Positions 1-13,600 of a stretch of 64,000 nucleotides of DNA are shown here, in pieces. The notes under the pieces are model-generated. The model did no database searches. It worked only from the letters and a program-made list of their open reading frames with translations, and was not told the origin of the DNA. The translations under genes and the position numbers were made by a program. Origin of the DNA: Chaetoceros tenuissimus (lineage: Eukaryota; Bacillariophyta; Thalassiosirophyceae; Chaetocerotales; Chaetocerotaceae); the NCBI GenBank assembly GCA_021927905.1, contig BLLK01000045.1, positions 1,736,001 through 1,800,000 on the forward strand, given 5' to 3'. The number at the start of each line of letters is the position of its first letter. Positions within the stretch are counted from its first letter, which is position 1.

Positions 1-1612
1 AGAAAGCAAGGTACAACACTTGAGTCGTCCTAAAGTTCACTGTGCTCCCGATTTCAACTTGGATACTGCTTTCGTCAAATTCTTTACATCCAATTCTTTC
101 TTTTGCTGTTTCGAAATCTTCAAAAAAGCAAATTGATGTGGATACTTCACTTGTACCGACTCTATCTAAAGAATACACCAGTCGTGTATTTTTGTTAATT
201 TCAATTTTTTCTGAAAGCTCGAAAATTCTGTATGTGGAGCCAAAAATTTCCATGGTGTTTTTCCCATATATAGCGATACCGCTGAAGCCATCATAAACAT
301 GATTATCAAGGTACTCATGAAGAGGTATGAAATTTGCCTCAACCGAATGACTTTCAATATTCTTCGGAGATAAAGCAAAAATATTTTTTGCTTTCAGACT
401 TGCTTCGTTTGTTATTTCTAAAGATAATCGTTCAGCTCCCAGACAACGCCCTTCGTCACAATTATTCACTTGACACTCATTATTTCTTGTACAAGATTCG
501 CCATCTTTTACACTTTGAAAATTCGTTGGCTCTTCGCTAGGAAGTAGAGATGGTTTTGAAGAAAACGAAGGACTGGGAGAAGGTTGAAGTGTTGTAGGTG
601 TAGTACTGGGTTTCATCGATATGGTTGGTCTCTGCGAAGGCGACATAGATATCGTGTCTGCTATGGTGGGATTATTTGAAAGAGTTGGAGACGTTGTGGG
701 GGTCGCAGTTGGTCTTTGACCACAACTTCCATCAACACATGGCACACATCTATCTGTAGACTCTCTAAGCACGTTACCACCTAGTATGTTTGTACTTTTG
801 TAACCAGAGAAACATTCACATTGGGCGTTAAACATGTTTCCATTGACACCAACTGGTTCAGCAAAACTGTCTCCACATTCTTTGACAAAAACAAAGTGAT
901 CGACGTCTTCATTTTGGTCAATGACATCAACCCGACCAAATTTCTCATTGATCGCTAAACCACCAAGTCCCAATTTTCTTTTTTGACCATTACCATAAAT
1001 TACATCATTCATCATCTCCCATTTGCCTTCTACGTACTGATAGACCAATACTGTGCCAACTTCTTCGTCGGCTCTATTTAAAGTCAAGGGTGCGGATACA
1101 GCAAGGGAACTACCATTCTCAGAAAGTGCTACTTTCCACCCAAAGGAGTCGAACTTTTTGTTCAAAATTTTTCGTTCAGACGTCAACTGCCCTCTTTCCA
1201 GATTGTATGTATATGCTGCATTTTCATGAGGACTGCCAATAGCAACCATTCTAGAATCTGGTGTAATATCTACACCATTACCATACTGACTGATCCAAGG
1301 TTGAGTATGTAATGCACCCTTTGTCATGTCCATGACATCAAAAATCTTCACCACACCTACCCCGTAAGATGCAAAGCCTACTACAGCGATTCCTTTGTCT
1401 GATATTGCAAAACTTCTTACTTGGCCTTGTTTGTCATGATAAGTATCCCCTTTTCGACTTTGTTTATCTTCCCTCAAAATTAATATCTCATTTGCATCAT
1501 TTTTCACTGCAATGAATTTGCCATTGGTGCTTGACGATTTCCGCATGGTACCTTGAACATTCAAATTATTGATGGAAACGTCATGAATTTGTGTCCATTG
1601 ACTTGATTCCTC
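1..1612 (-). other. last visible exon: FG-GAP-like propeller, PS stalk, EGF-like knot and beta module
   Basis: The exon encodes repeats resembling integrin-type FG-GAP blades (VAIGSPHENAAYTY, then VALSENGSSLAVSAP), a Cys cluster ending at VDGSCGQRPT, a short threonine/proline/serine linker, and a knot GESCTRNNECQVNNC. After it comes a beta-rich module ending in ICFFEDF. That module matches the one in the exon at 2824-2373, which ends in ICVYEDY and is likewise preceded by a GESC knot. The GESC-beta unit is therefore used at least twice. The reading frame is open at base 1. Confidence 0.75.
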
Positions 1613-4600
1613 CTTCAATTGTAAAAATGAAAGAATCAGCATAAAAAATCAACATTTATGATACAAACTATAAAAAAAGAAGCAGACAAACTTACTTCGT
1701 CTAGATCAATTTCTATCTCGCTTTCTTCGACAAATATAATATCTTCTACAATACTAGCCACTGTGTCCGTGTTTTCAAAATCTTGAAGAAGTGCTATTCG
1801 GTTCATCTCCATATCAGCAAATCTTTAAAAAGAATACAAATGAGAAAATTAATGTAGGAGTAATGAGAAAATGAGTAAACATTTGACATACCGAAAAATC
1901 TCCCCAATTGGCAAATCAAAATCATAATATTCTCCGTAAACTTTTACTTCAGCCAAACAAAGGACCCTATTTTTTCCTTTCAAACTTAGTCTAACTTTTT
2001 GGCCAGTAATGCTATCAAGCTTTATTTCAATAGATGAAGATGACTCGTTATTTCTATCAATTGTTTTTCTTGACACTTCTCTATTAGAAGAATTTCTGAT
2101 GACTAATTCAAGATTTGACAAGTCGTCACCATATTCACCCAATCTTTTGAAAATAATTAGTTTCTTGATAACGAAGTCCTCTTCTAGATCAACTTCCCAC
2201 CATGGATCATCTTCAACATCAGTTTGAGTGACACTATTGCTTTCCCATCCAATATTGTCGAGCATTTGGTCGTCTTTACCGCTGAAGAAAAAGAAAATAT
2301 ATTAGAATTAGAAAAGATTTTTTATCAATATCAACATTCAATTTGGTTCTGGTGTATGTATATGATACTTACTCCACGGCAAGCTCTGGCCATCCAGGTG
2401 CAACCACAGTACTCGCGTCAGCAGACTTTTTCAAAGCTAGGTTTCTTTGCTTTCCAGAAAGCGACTCATGCCTATCTTCCAGCAGAACATTACGGTTCCG
2501 AATTGATAGGTTTCCTCCTAGAAGTTGGACACAATAAATATTAAGATCTTCAAATGGGACCAAGTAGTCTTCATACACACAAATCCCAATACCATCGGCT
2601 TTTTGAATTTCCTTCACCAAAAATTGGATTCTGGTTAAAAAGTTCGTAGGTATCTCGAAATTGAGATGGAACTGTACTCTGACATTCCCAAACATTTGAA
2701 TAGAATCTTTTGGCGAAAATAATACTCCTCCGGATTTTTCAATAGCTTTTGGCCACTTTTTCGTTTCAATGATGGAAATTTGAGTTTCACTGACAAAATC
2801 TTTTCTGTAGGATAAGTCAAATGACTTGAATGTAAAATTCATGTGTCAAAAAACTGTTGTAGAATTCTTCAATTTGACAAAGCTAAACTATTGACATGAA
2901 CTTACCTCGGATATACAAATGTTTTCTTCGCAGATTCCATACACACACTCTAAATTTGCTCGACATGATTCACCCTCATATAAAGATTTGTACATTGTGG
3001 GAAAGCTTGACGGGGATGAAGAAGGAGTTCTTGTAGGAATCTCCGAGGGCATTGATGACGTTGACGGAGCATTAGAGTTAAATTCAGAAAATGTTGGACT
3101 GTTTGTTGGAGTTGAAGTTGGTTTTTGAGAGAGTGAGGGACTTGGAGAAGGGATTTGAGTTGGTCTGTAGCTAGGACTCTTGCTTGGAAATTTACTTGGG
3201 GACGCTGATGGAACATTAGTTGGCCTCAACGATGGTTCTGGTACTGGTCGTTCTGAAGGAGCAATGGATGGAACTTCTGTTGGGGAAGTACTTGGCCGAG
3301 AACTTGGATGAGATGAAAGAACCACACTCGGTGTAATGGATGCACGTAAACTTGGACTTGATGATGGTTTAGAACTGGGCGGAACTGATTGTTCAGTAGA
3401 TGGTTCTGTGGAGGGAAAATATGAGGGTAAAGATGATCCTGTCAGTGTCGGAGCAAGAGAAGGTTCTATCGATGGTAATGAAGAAGGTAGTTTTGAGGGA
3501 GATGATGATGGCTCATTTGTGGGTTTACTCGATGGAGAAGATGATGGATTTACTGACGGTATCATACTCGGTAAGTAAGAAGGAGTCAATGATGGAAAGC
3601 TACTGGGATCCTTTGATGGTAGAAGTGATGGTGCATCCGTAGGGTTTATTGATGGCCCATCTGAATGTAAAATAGAGGGAGTTATTGAAAACTGTAATGA
3701 CGGAATGGAGCTTGGTGCAGAAGAAGGTGAGCTTGAAGGACTTAATGAAGGCAAATCTGACGGTCTCAAAGATGGAAGGCTACTTGGTTGATCAGATGGT
3801 ACGTCTGACGGAATATCTGATGGCATCGATGACGGAAGCAAACTTGGTTGATCAGATGGAATGTCTGACGGAATATCTGATGGCATCGATGACGGAAGCA
3901 AACTTGGTTGATCAGATGGAATGTCGCTCGGAATATCTGATGGCATCGATGACGGAAACAAACTTGGTTGATCAGATGGAATGTCTGACGGAATATCTGA
4001 TGGCATCGATGACGGAAGCAAACTTGGTTGATCAGATGGTACGTCTGACGGAATATCTGATGGCATCGATGACGGAAGCAAACTTGGTTGATCAGATGGA
4101 ATGTCGCTCGGAATATCTGATGGCATCGATGACGGAAGCAAACTTGGTTGATCAGATGGAATGTCTGACGGAATATCTGATGGCATCGATGACGGAAGCA
4201 AACTTGGTTGATCAGATGGTACGTCTGACGGAATATCTGATGGCATCGATGACGGAAGCAAACTTGGTTGATCAGATGGAATGTCTGACGGAATATCTGA
4301 TGGCATCGATGACGGAAGCAAACTTGGTTGATCAGATGGAATGTCGCTCGGAATATCTGATGGCATCGATGACGGAAGCAAACTTGGTTGATCTGAAGGA
4401 ATGTCTGACGGAATATCTGATGGCATCGATGACGGAAGCAAACTTGGTTGATCAGATGGAATGTCGCTCGGAATATCTGATGGCATCGATGACGGAAGCA
4501 AACTTGGTTGATCAGATGGAATGTCTGACGGAATATCTGATGGCATCGATGACGGAAGCAAACTTGGTTGATCAGATGGAATGTCGCTCGGAATATCCGA

Positions 4601-7600
4601 TGGAATATCTGATGGCATCGATGACGGAAGCAAACTTGGTTCAGCTGACGGGAAAAGTGATGGTGCATCCGTTGGACTCAAAGATGGACCGTCAGAGTGA
4701 AGTACAGAAGGGGATATTGAAAAAGCAAGTGATGGTAGTGAGCTCGGATAAACAGATGGTTCAGAACTTGGATTAGAAGTTGGTAAGCTTGAAGGAGAAA
4801 CAGAAGGAATTGAACTTGGAAAGAAAGACGGTTCAGAACTTGGTTCTGAGCTTGGAGAACGACTTGGTTCGCTTGAAGGAATTAAAGTTGGCTCTGAGCT
4901 CGGAGAAAGACTGGGTTGGCTTGATGGTAGCAATGAAGGCTCCGAAGAAGGAAACAAGGATGGTTGACTTGAAGGAAGCAAACTTGGTTCTAGTGAAGGA
5001 AAAGTAGAAGGTGTAGATGTTGGAGAGGAACTGGGACGCATTGAAGGTTCAGCAGTCGGAGTGACTGAAGGTGATGAGCTCGGGCGTAGAGATGGGCTAG
5101 AACTAGGAACACCACTATGAACAATGGATGGTAAAACAGAGGGTTGTAGTGAAGGAACATCTGAAGGGTAGTTTGTGTCTTCAATCAATACTTCAACCGC
5201 AATGCCTCGCTTTTTATATAATCCTAATTTCAAACCATTTTCTGCGTTATTTCTTGTTTTCGCCGAAGATACCTTTGAGTTTGTAATTTCGACTTTCACT
5301 TCGCAAGAACTTGAATTTGAATTCTGCAACATTCTTCTTGAAGTAGATGATACCAACGTAAGTATGATATCATTTTCAGTGATGACAAGAGGTTTCATAC
5401 TTTGAATAATCAAAATCTTGATGTCAAGCTCAAGGTCTGCTGTCAATGTTGAAACCCCGTTTAGTTGCATTGTGAATTCTACGGATACACTTTCACTTAA
5501 TGTCGGAGAAATGGAAACAGTTGGTTGCGACGATGGCAAAATGGTCGGTAAACTTGATGGTACAGTTGTCGGTATATTTGATGGAAACATTTCAGTGTCG
5601 TCGAACCAGAATTGATCGGTACCATCATTCCTACATGGACTGACAATCAATCTAAAACTGTCATCGATATCAAGGCATAATGAGTCAATTCGCAACACAT
5701 AACGATTGTCGTCATGATCCCAGAGCATATATGGAGTACTTTCACAAGGGGCCAATGTAACATATCCATTGACGTTTGTTGAACGAGAAAGGCACTGGTT
5801 CATATATACTCCACCCAAAGCAGTTATCCTCCCATCTTCATGTATCTTAAAGTCTTGTTGTACGTTTCCATTGCAAGAGACCAAAAGTATTTCACCATTG
5901 TCAAAATATTCAATGCACTTGTCAGCATGTCCCGTCATATGAATACCTCGTACAATAGGAACATTCACTGATGGATACAAACTTGGGATTGATGAGTCAG
6001 ATGGTGAAGATGACGGTGAAGATGAAGGCAAACTGCTTGGTTGAAATGAAGGCGATACTGTTTGAGTTGGAGACAAACTTAATACGACACTTGGAGTGAC
6101 GCTCGATAATTTAGATGGAAAAGCACTTGGACTGTCTGGAGGTGGTTGTGCTCCGTATACTTCTACTTCAGTGAACATTAATACTTTCCCACTACCACCT
6201 CCAAGGGCTCCTTGAATTTTGAATTGATTTCCAATGACTTGTTGAATATTAACCATAATAGGGTTTGGTGGTGTTTCTGTTGCACTAATGTTGCTTTCGT
6301 ACACAACTTGGTTTTCGCGGAGTATAGTGAGTCTCGAACCAAGTAATCTATTACCAGTGTTTGCCTTGAAGTATATTTTGATCATATGTATCTCAAAATT
6401 TTGACTGAATTGCACTTGCCACCAGGGATTTGGGTCGCCCCAATATGTAGAAGAGGATCCTTTACTCCAATTCACATCTTTATTCCCATCAATTGCCTTT
6501 CCAGCACCAAATCCCCCACCAGTGGAAGATTGACTTGCTACTCCACCTGCAGTATTTCGTGCAACATTCACGGTGGGAGTATTTGAAGGTTGCGTTGAAG
6601 TCGATGGACTACTTGATATCGAAGGAGTTAATGTGGGCTGTGATGACGGCAATGAAGATGGAAACTGCTCTGAATCATCAAACCAAACCTGGTCTATGCC
6701 ATTATTACGACAAGCATTCACTACCAAAGTCAAACTATCAGACGAGTCCAAACACCACGACCCGACACGAGATGCAAATACTCCACCGACAAATGTCCAT
6801 ATCATGTAAGGATTCTCTCCACAAGGTACAAAATGAATAGACCTGTCGTCATCTGACACACGAGACAAACATTGATCAGCATATGATCCTGCCACGGCTG
6901 TGATTCGTCCGTCTTCATGAAACCTGAAATCTTGTTTCTGTGAGCTGGTATCACAAGTAGCAAGAATAGCAACTCCAATATCATTGTAGTCTAAGCACTT
7001 GTCAGCGTGTCCAGAGAGATGTATACCTTGAAAGAGAAGTGCAACGGCTGTAGGGGACGACGATGGAAACATTGAGGATGTTGATCCAGCTGATGGTGAC
7101 AATGAAGGCAAACTGCTTGGTGGAAATGACGGTTTTGCTGTTTGAGTTGGAGATAAACTTAACAAGACACTTGGAGTGTCGCTCAGCACTATGGATGGAG
7201 ATGCACTCGGATTGTCACTCTGCGATATCGAAGGAGTTAATGTGGGCTGTGATGACGGCAATGAAGATGGAAACTGCTCTGAATCATCAAACCAAACCTG
7301 GTCTATACCATTGTTAAGGCAAACATTCACTACCAAAGTCAAACTATCAGACGAGTCCAAACACCACGACCCGACACGAGATGCAAATACTCCACCGACA
7401 AATGTCCATATCATGTAAGGATTCTCTCCACAAGGTACAAAATGCACAGACCTGTCGTCATCTGACACACGAGACAAACATTGATCAGCATATGATCCTG
7501 CCACGGCTGTGATTCGTCCGTCTTCATGAAACCTGAAATCTTGTTTCTGTGAGCTAGTATCACAAGTAGCAAGAATAGCAACTCCACTATCATTGTAGTC

Positions 7601-10600
7601 TAAGCACTTGTCAGCGTGTCCAGAGAGATGTATACCTTGAAAGAGAAGTGCAACGGCTGTTGGCACATTACTTGGGGTAACTGAAGGACTGCTAGATGGC
7701 AAAGAGGATGGTGCCTCACTTGCTACGTATTCGGAAATAGACACGTCATTATAAACAACGGTTTGCTGCAGGTTCATATTCTTTGATGTCAAAGCAATTC
7801 CTACTTGTAAACTGCTTCCTTTACACACCGGTGCCATATTATCCGGAATTGTTATTAATGTTCCAACGTATTCATTGAAACATATATCTCCAGCGCTACT
7901 CAAATTAGTAAAACAACCGGATGGTCTATCATTTCTGGATGTAGTAGAAGAGCAAGTGTAAGTCTGAAAGTGAGAGGAAGAAAGAATATCAATGCTGGTG
8001 CACTCTTCGTATGTAACTTTGCTGCTCCCGTCAGGACACGAGTCTTTACTCCCGCTACCAGCAAAATAAAAATGAGAGGAATTCATATCAAATGTCTTGG
8101 ACGACATGAATTGCCAAGCATCGATGTTTGATTTGCGAAAATACGCAGTGAAAGTATTTTGTTGTCGAATCATACGAAGCTGACCGCCACCACTATTTGT
8201 TGATACTGTCGTTCCAGTAGTGGCTGCATCTTTAGAATCACGCCAATTAATAGCCAAACCATTATCTTGAGTCTGAAGGAGGCTAATATGTTTCGATCCC
8301 GGTTCGATTGTATCTCTAATGCTGATCCCAAACTTGGCGAAAGGATCACTATTCAAATTGGAATCAAATCCTGAATCAGTGTTGACATAAAAGTCAAAGT
8401 CAGAATAACCCCATTCCTGCCGAAAGTAAACAAATGAATCAGAAGTCCCCCAAATATCACCACTAGCACTCGTCATTGAAAACGAATCACTAGCCGATGT
8501 CAAGTCTGAAACTAAAACATCAGATCCAATTGCATCATGACTGAACGTTCCAGCGTAAACCTCACATTCTGCTATCCAAACTGCCAAGTCAGCAGGTATT
8601 TGAATTTTGACAACAGTACCTGCGACATTTGGAACAATAGGAACCCTAGTCACAGCTGAAGCACGTGCTGCATTATCAATGTAAGAGAAGACCTCTTTGC
8701 CATTATTGTATATTGTGAGTTTGAACCCATTTAATCTATCAAGACAGCAGGTATCTACACGATTGTACAATACCACAGATGATATCATATATTGTCTGTC
8801 CAATTGAACTTGCCACCAAGCATCCGTTTCGTCATCAGTGGTACTCACAGATCCGTTCCCAAAAACACCATCCGTATTTCCATCAATTGCTAATGACGCC
8901 GCCGAAGGATAAGTTGAGCTTTCTGATGATTGAGTGGCATATCCAGACAGTGCTACATTTGTATGAATACTGGGAATACTAGGATGAAATCTTTGGATTG
9001 AAAAATCACGGAAATCCACACTTTGTTGAATATCATCATGGGTGGACAATCCAATTCCAATCTCAAGTGAACGCTTACAAATTGGTTGAGGAATAGGCCA
9101 CATTGATTCCAAATCAATTTGAGAATTGTCCAAGGTATTAAATCGTACCCCATTAAAGAGTGTTGAAGAATAGCACCCTGATGGAAGTTTGTCATTAGAC
9201 ATAAGAGAAGCTGAATTGACTTGAAAGCCTGGACTAGAGTTCAATTCATGGCTGAAACATTCCTGGATGGATGTTACTTTCTTTGAACCAGTTGGGCAAA
9301 AATCTGTTCCGGGTTCCCCTTTGAAATACTTTGTCATGCCGACAACTTTTGAGCCTAAAATCTCCCATGAATCGACTGGAGTCTTGCGATAATATAGTCG
9401 AAACAAATCAAATTCCCGAGTGACTCTCAACCATACTCCTCCAGAATTGTCTGAAATGAATGAATGTTTTATGCCTGTATCAGATTCATCTCTCCATTGA
9501 ATACCTAGACCGTTTTGAGCACTTTGAACTGCCGCAACAATTTTTGCCCCCGGATCTGTTGATTCTTTTAACAACAAAGCCAGTTTTGACCATGGATCAC
9601 CTGAAGGATTTAGTCCAAATCCAGTTGGTGCATACATTCTCATGTCAAAGAAAAGCTCATCAGTTTGACTCCTAGCAAACAAAAAAGAATCTTTTGTACC
9701 ACGAAGATCTCCACTCGTACCTGACAAAGTGTAAACATCATTTTCAATGGAGAAATTATCCAATGATGATTGTGACCCTACTAGCTCTGGGATCCATTGG
9801 CCGGCATATACTTCAAGCTCTTTGAGCTGAATAATGTTGTAATAATCTAGACTGACGAGTTCGAATCGCACAATATTTCCCTTGACGGCAGGAGAGACTG
9901 GAATGTTTGTTACAAGGTTGACTGAAGTTGCAGAATCATTGTAATAGAAAACTGGGTCGTTATCATGGAAAATCACCAAACGGAAGTAATTGTTTCTATG
10001 AAGACAGCAGTGTGTTGAAATATAAGCAATAACCGATGAAATCATGTAATAATCGTCCAACTCTATTTGCAACCATGCAAGTTCGGACTGATCTACATCA
10101 GTGGCTTGAAAGTTCGACATTGAACCATCATTGACAAGATTCGCTGGATAATTGCTACTAAATGTTGAGGACTGCTGTGCAGTCCCTAGAAGTGCAACAT
10201 TTGTATGGACGGATGGTATTGGTGCGATGAATTTCTTCACCATAAAATCACTGAAAACAGTAGTTTGGGTGACAGATGATTGATTAGATGAAACCCCAAC
10301 CCCAACTTCCAAATTTCCAGACATTATAATATTTCTGGATCCCACATACTGCCATAAGTCGACATCTGTCTTTCTAAAGTAACATTTGAAGACATGATGC
10401 TCACGTGTGATTCTCAACCATCCTCCTCCTGTATTACTTACACCAGATATCCACTGATAATTCCCCCCTGTTTCTTCTCTCCATTGTATAACTATACCAT
10501 AACTTTTTGTCTGCATGATGCTAAAAAATTTAGAACCTGGTGAGGTTGTATCACGCATCATGAGTGCAATTTTTGAAAATCCATGAGCAGTCGGGCTACT

Positions 10601-13600
10601 GTCAAAACCATTCTGGGTGTACACAGAAACATCCAAAAATAATTCTTCATTTTCTTTCACAACACTGACTGGTATCCATTCGTTTGCTGCGTATTGGCCA
10701 AGAGTAGGCTCGTGAACATGTCGAACAGTGATCCATCTATCCCCGACAAACGCTTGTAGTTTCACACTTGTGACAACCCAAACATCATTGTAGTGTTTGA
10801 ATTCCGCCTATGTGCATCGAAATTAGATTTGGAAAATAAGAAAAAAAGTGGGTAAAAATGAACATTGGAACTGACCTTTGTAACGGCAACAATTCCACTG
10901 AATTCAAATCCAATGTACAGATCGCCGTTTGAATCAGCACGTCCTCCCCACCTACCACTGGAGACTAACACATTGTCTTGGTGATACGGACTCCCGTCAC
11001 TGTGCAAATGTGAACTAATGACCGCCGAGGGCTGAATTTCCTCATTATCCTCACTATACATTCGCAGTTCTGAAACATCCCATACATCTTCATCTAAATT
11101 ATTTTTGTTTTTCGCTGTCCCAAGAAGCCGCCATCTTTTCGCCCGAATCTACAAAGACAAAGGAGATATTAGTGCTTTGATAACTTGTACAGGCAATTCA
11201 AATAATCTCTCACACTTACCGGGCCTATTTGTCTTCGTGCAAAAGTAAAGGAGTCAGAACTTCCTACGATATCCGTTCCAGCATCCGCAGTAACTGTGTA
11301 TGAGTCGTTGATATGGTTGTAATTCAAATCCCCTGATGTTGTTCCAATCAACGATAAAGATAGCAGAGCCTAGAAGATTAAAAACAAGTGAGCAAATACG
11401 AACAAATCACAGAGATTTTTCTGCTACAAAACTCCGTCATAAACTTACAGATGTTTGAGACTGGAAATCGCTAAGACTCTCTGATGTGATGGAAAAATCA
11501 TATACTCTTATCTGTCCTCTCCATGGGCGTAACGCAATACTAGACACTTCTGTAGCGGTCGTGATTGCTGAATTACTCACTTCCACGTTATTTACATAGA
11601 ATTGAACATTTGTACCAGACCGTTCAATTCTGAAGAAAAATAATTTTGCACTCGATGTTGATAAATCTCCAAAGTCGGTGGCTACTGAGCCAAAAACTCC
11701 TGCTTGATAAGCAAAATTCCCACCATTGTGATCAAAATAAATTCTACCACCAAAAATCGAAAGTAATTCATGCATGGCATAACCATTTACTTTCAATTTC
11801 ATATCCAGAATAAAATCACCTGTTCCCAAAGGAATCGAGATTGACCAATCATCTGCTACTGAGGCTGAATAATGATCACCATTTATGGCCAGATAATATC
11901 CATCCTCGTCCATTTCAGTAGGTCTATCAACCGAGTCTGAAAAATTAGCCAAGTCTTCTGTTTGTATTCCATGTTTTACAAAATGAACCGTATTTGGTGC
12001 GCTAAAAGAAAAGTCTTTGAAGGGAAAAGAGGAGTCGACGGAATTTGCAGAGGCAAAAACTCCAACTTCCACATCATCTGACATTGTAGTATCAGTCGAA
12101 TCCAGAAAAAGCCATGGGTCGGTTGAGGTGTTTCTATGATATGTGTAAAACAGATTCAAATGTCGGCGGATTCTAAACCAACCTCCTGCTTTTATCTTCA
12201 TCTCAAAGGCATGAAAGCCGGTGTGACTTTTAAGAGTTACTGATTCTGTACACCCCATACAAGATCCTGGATTTTGGGAATGAGCATCGCCATAAACATA
12301 GTAATTACACTCATTAGTAGTTTGACAAAGCCGTGCACATTCTTCTAGTGTCATAGATTCATAATTTTTGAAAAGGCGATCAGCTGGGCATTTGGTATTG
12401 AGAGATACTAGTGGGTGGCCAAGAGTATAGACACTGTCAGGCGAAGTAGAGTGGAATTTTGTTACAAAAGCATGAAAGCCGTTATAACTTTCAAGAGTTA
12501 CTGATTCTGTACACCCCATGCAAGATCCTGGATTTTGGGAATTAGCATCACCATAAACATAGTAATTACACTCATAAGTACTTTGACAAAGCTGCGCACA
12601 ATCTTCTAGTGTCATGGATTCATAAATTTTGAAAAGCCTTTCCGCAGGACAAATGGTGTTGAGAGATACTAGTACGTGACCTTCATCATAATTATAAATA
12701 TTTTCGGAGGAATTTTCTGTAGAAGTAGATCGGAAATTTGCATTCACAGCATTTGGTCCTCCAGTGAAAACTGAAACAAATGAAGAGGATGAAGTCAAAT
12801 CATCACGAACCATTAATCCAAGTTTCGAGCTATTTTCCGATGTTATTCCATGATGAAAAAAGAATGGAATATAAACCATTGCATCAAAAACAATGCTTTC
12901 GCGTTGCTGCCTAGCAAATGATAGATTGCAGTCGGATCCAGTTGATACAGCACTATTGCTTCTGATAGCGTAATCAAATGAGGCTTCATCATAAGTAAGC
13001 TCGTTGACGAGGTGGCTTCCAATCCCATCAATGCTAAAATCTCCCCCATAAACTTCCACCTCAGCCAATGTGATTCCGCGGGGAGAATCTACTTCTATTC
13101 TAACTTTATCGCCCAAAGCTCCTCCTGTGATTGGAATTGTTGTCACTGCAGCTGCTCTGGAAGTAGTGTCTATATACTTGAACTTTTCAACCCCTTCAAG
13201 AGAAATTGTCATTGTAAATCCATTGATTCGATCAAGGCAAGTATCACATGTATCAATTCGATTGAAAACGGCAACAGTTGAAATCATATATTTCTTATCC
13301 AATTGAACTTCCCACCAAGCATTATCACTCCCATGCGTATGGGCCACTGACCCATTAAAAAATATTCCGTCCGTATTACCGTCGATAGCTAGCGAGGCAA
13401 CTGCACTCAAATCAGATAGAGTGAATGTAGAAGATTGAGATGCACTTCCTCTCAACGCTATATTGGTATGAAATCTTTTGTTGTCGTGAATAGTAAATGA
13501 ATCTAGGTCGACACAATAATCATGATCAGATACTGGACTGTCATCTATGCAATAAGGGACAGAAGGGTCGGCTCCAAAATGAACACACTTCAATCCTGTA

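Noticed and set aside
3781-4640. CRISPR-like look of a regular 60-base repeat
   Set aside because: Units abut without unique spacers and encode an in-frame peptide in a eukaryotic gene.
3685-4776. Long plus-strand open frame and a second minus-strand frame across the 60-base repeats
   Set aside because: They are periodic shadows of the repeat array; the minus-strand Pro-Ser frame runs on far beyond it and joins phase-matched exons.
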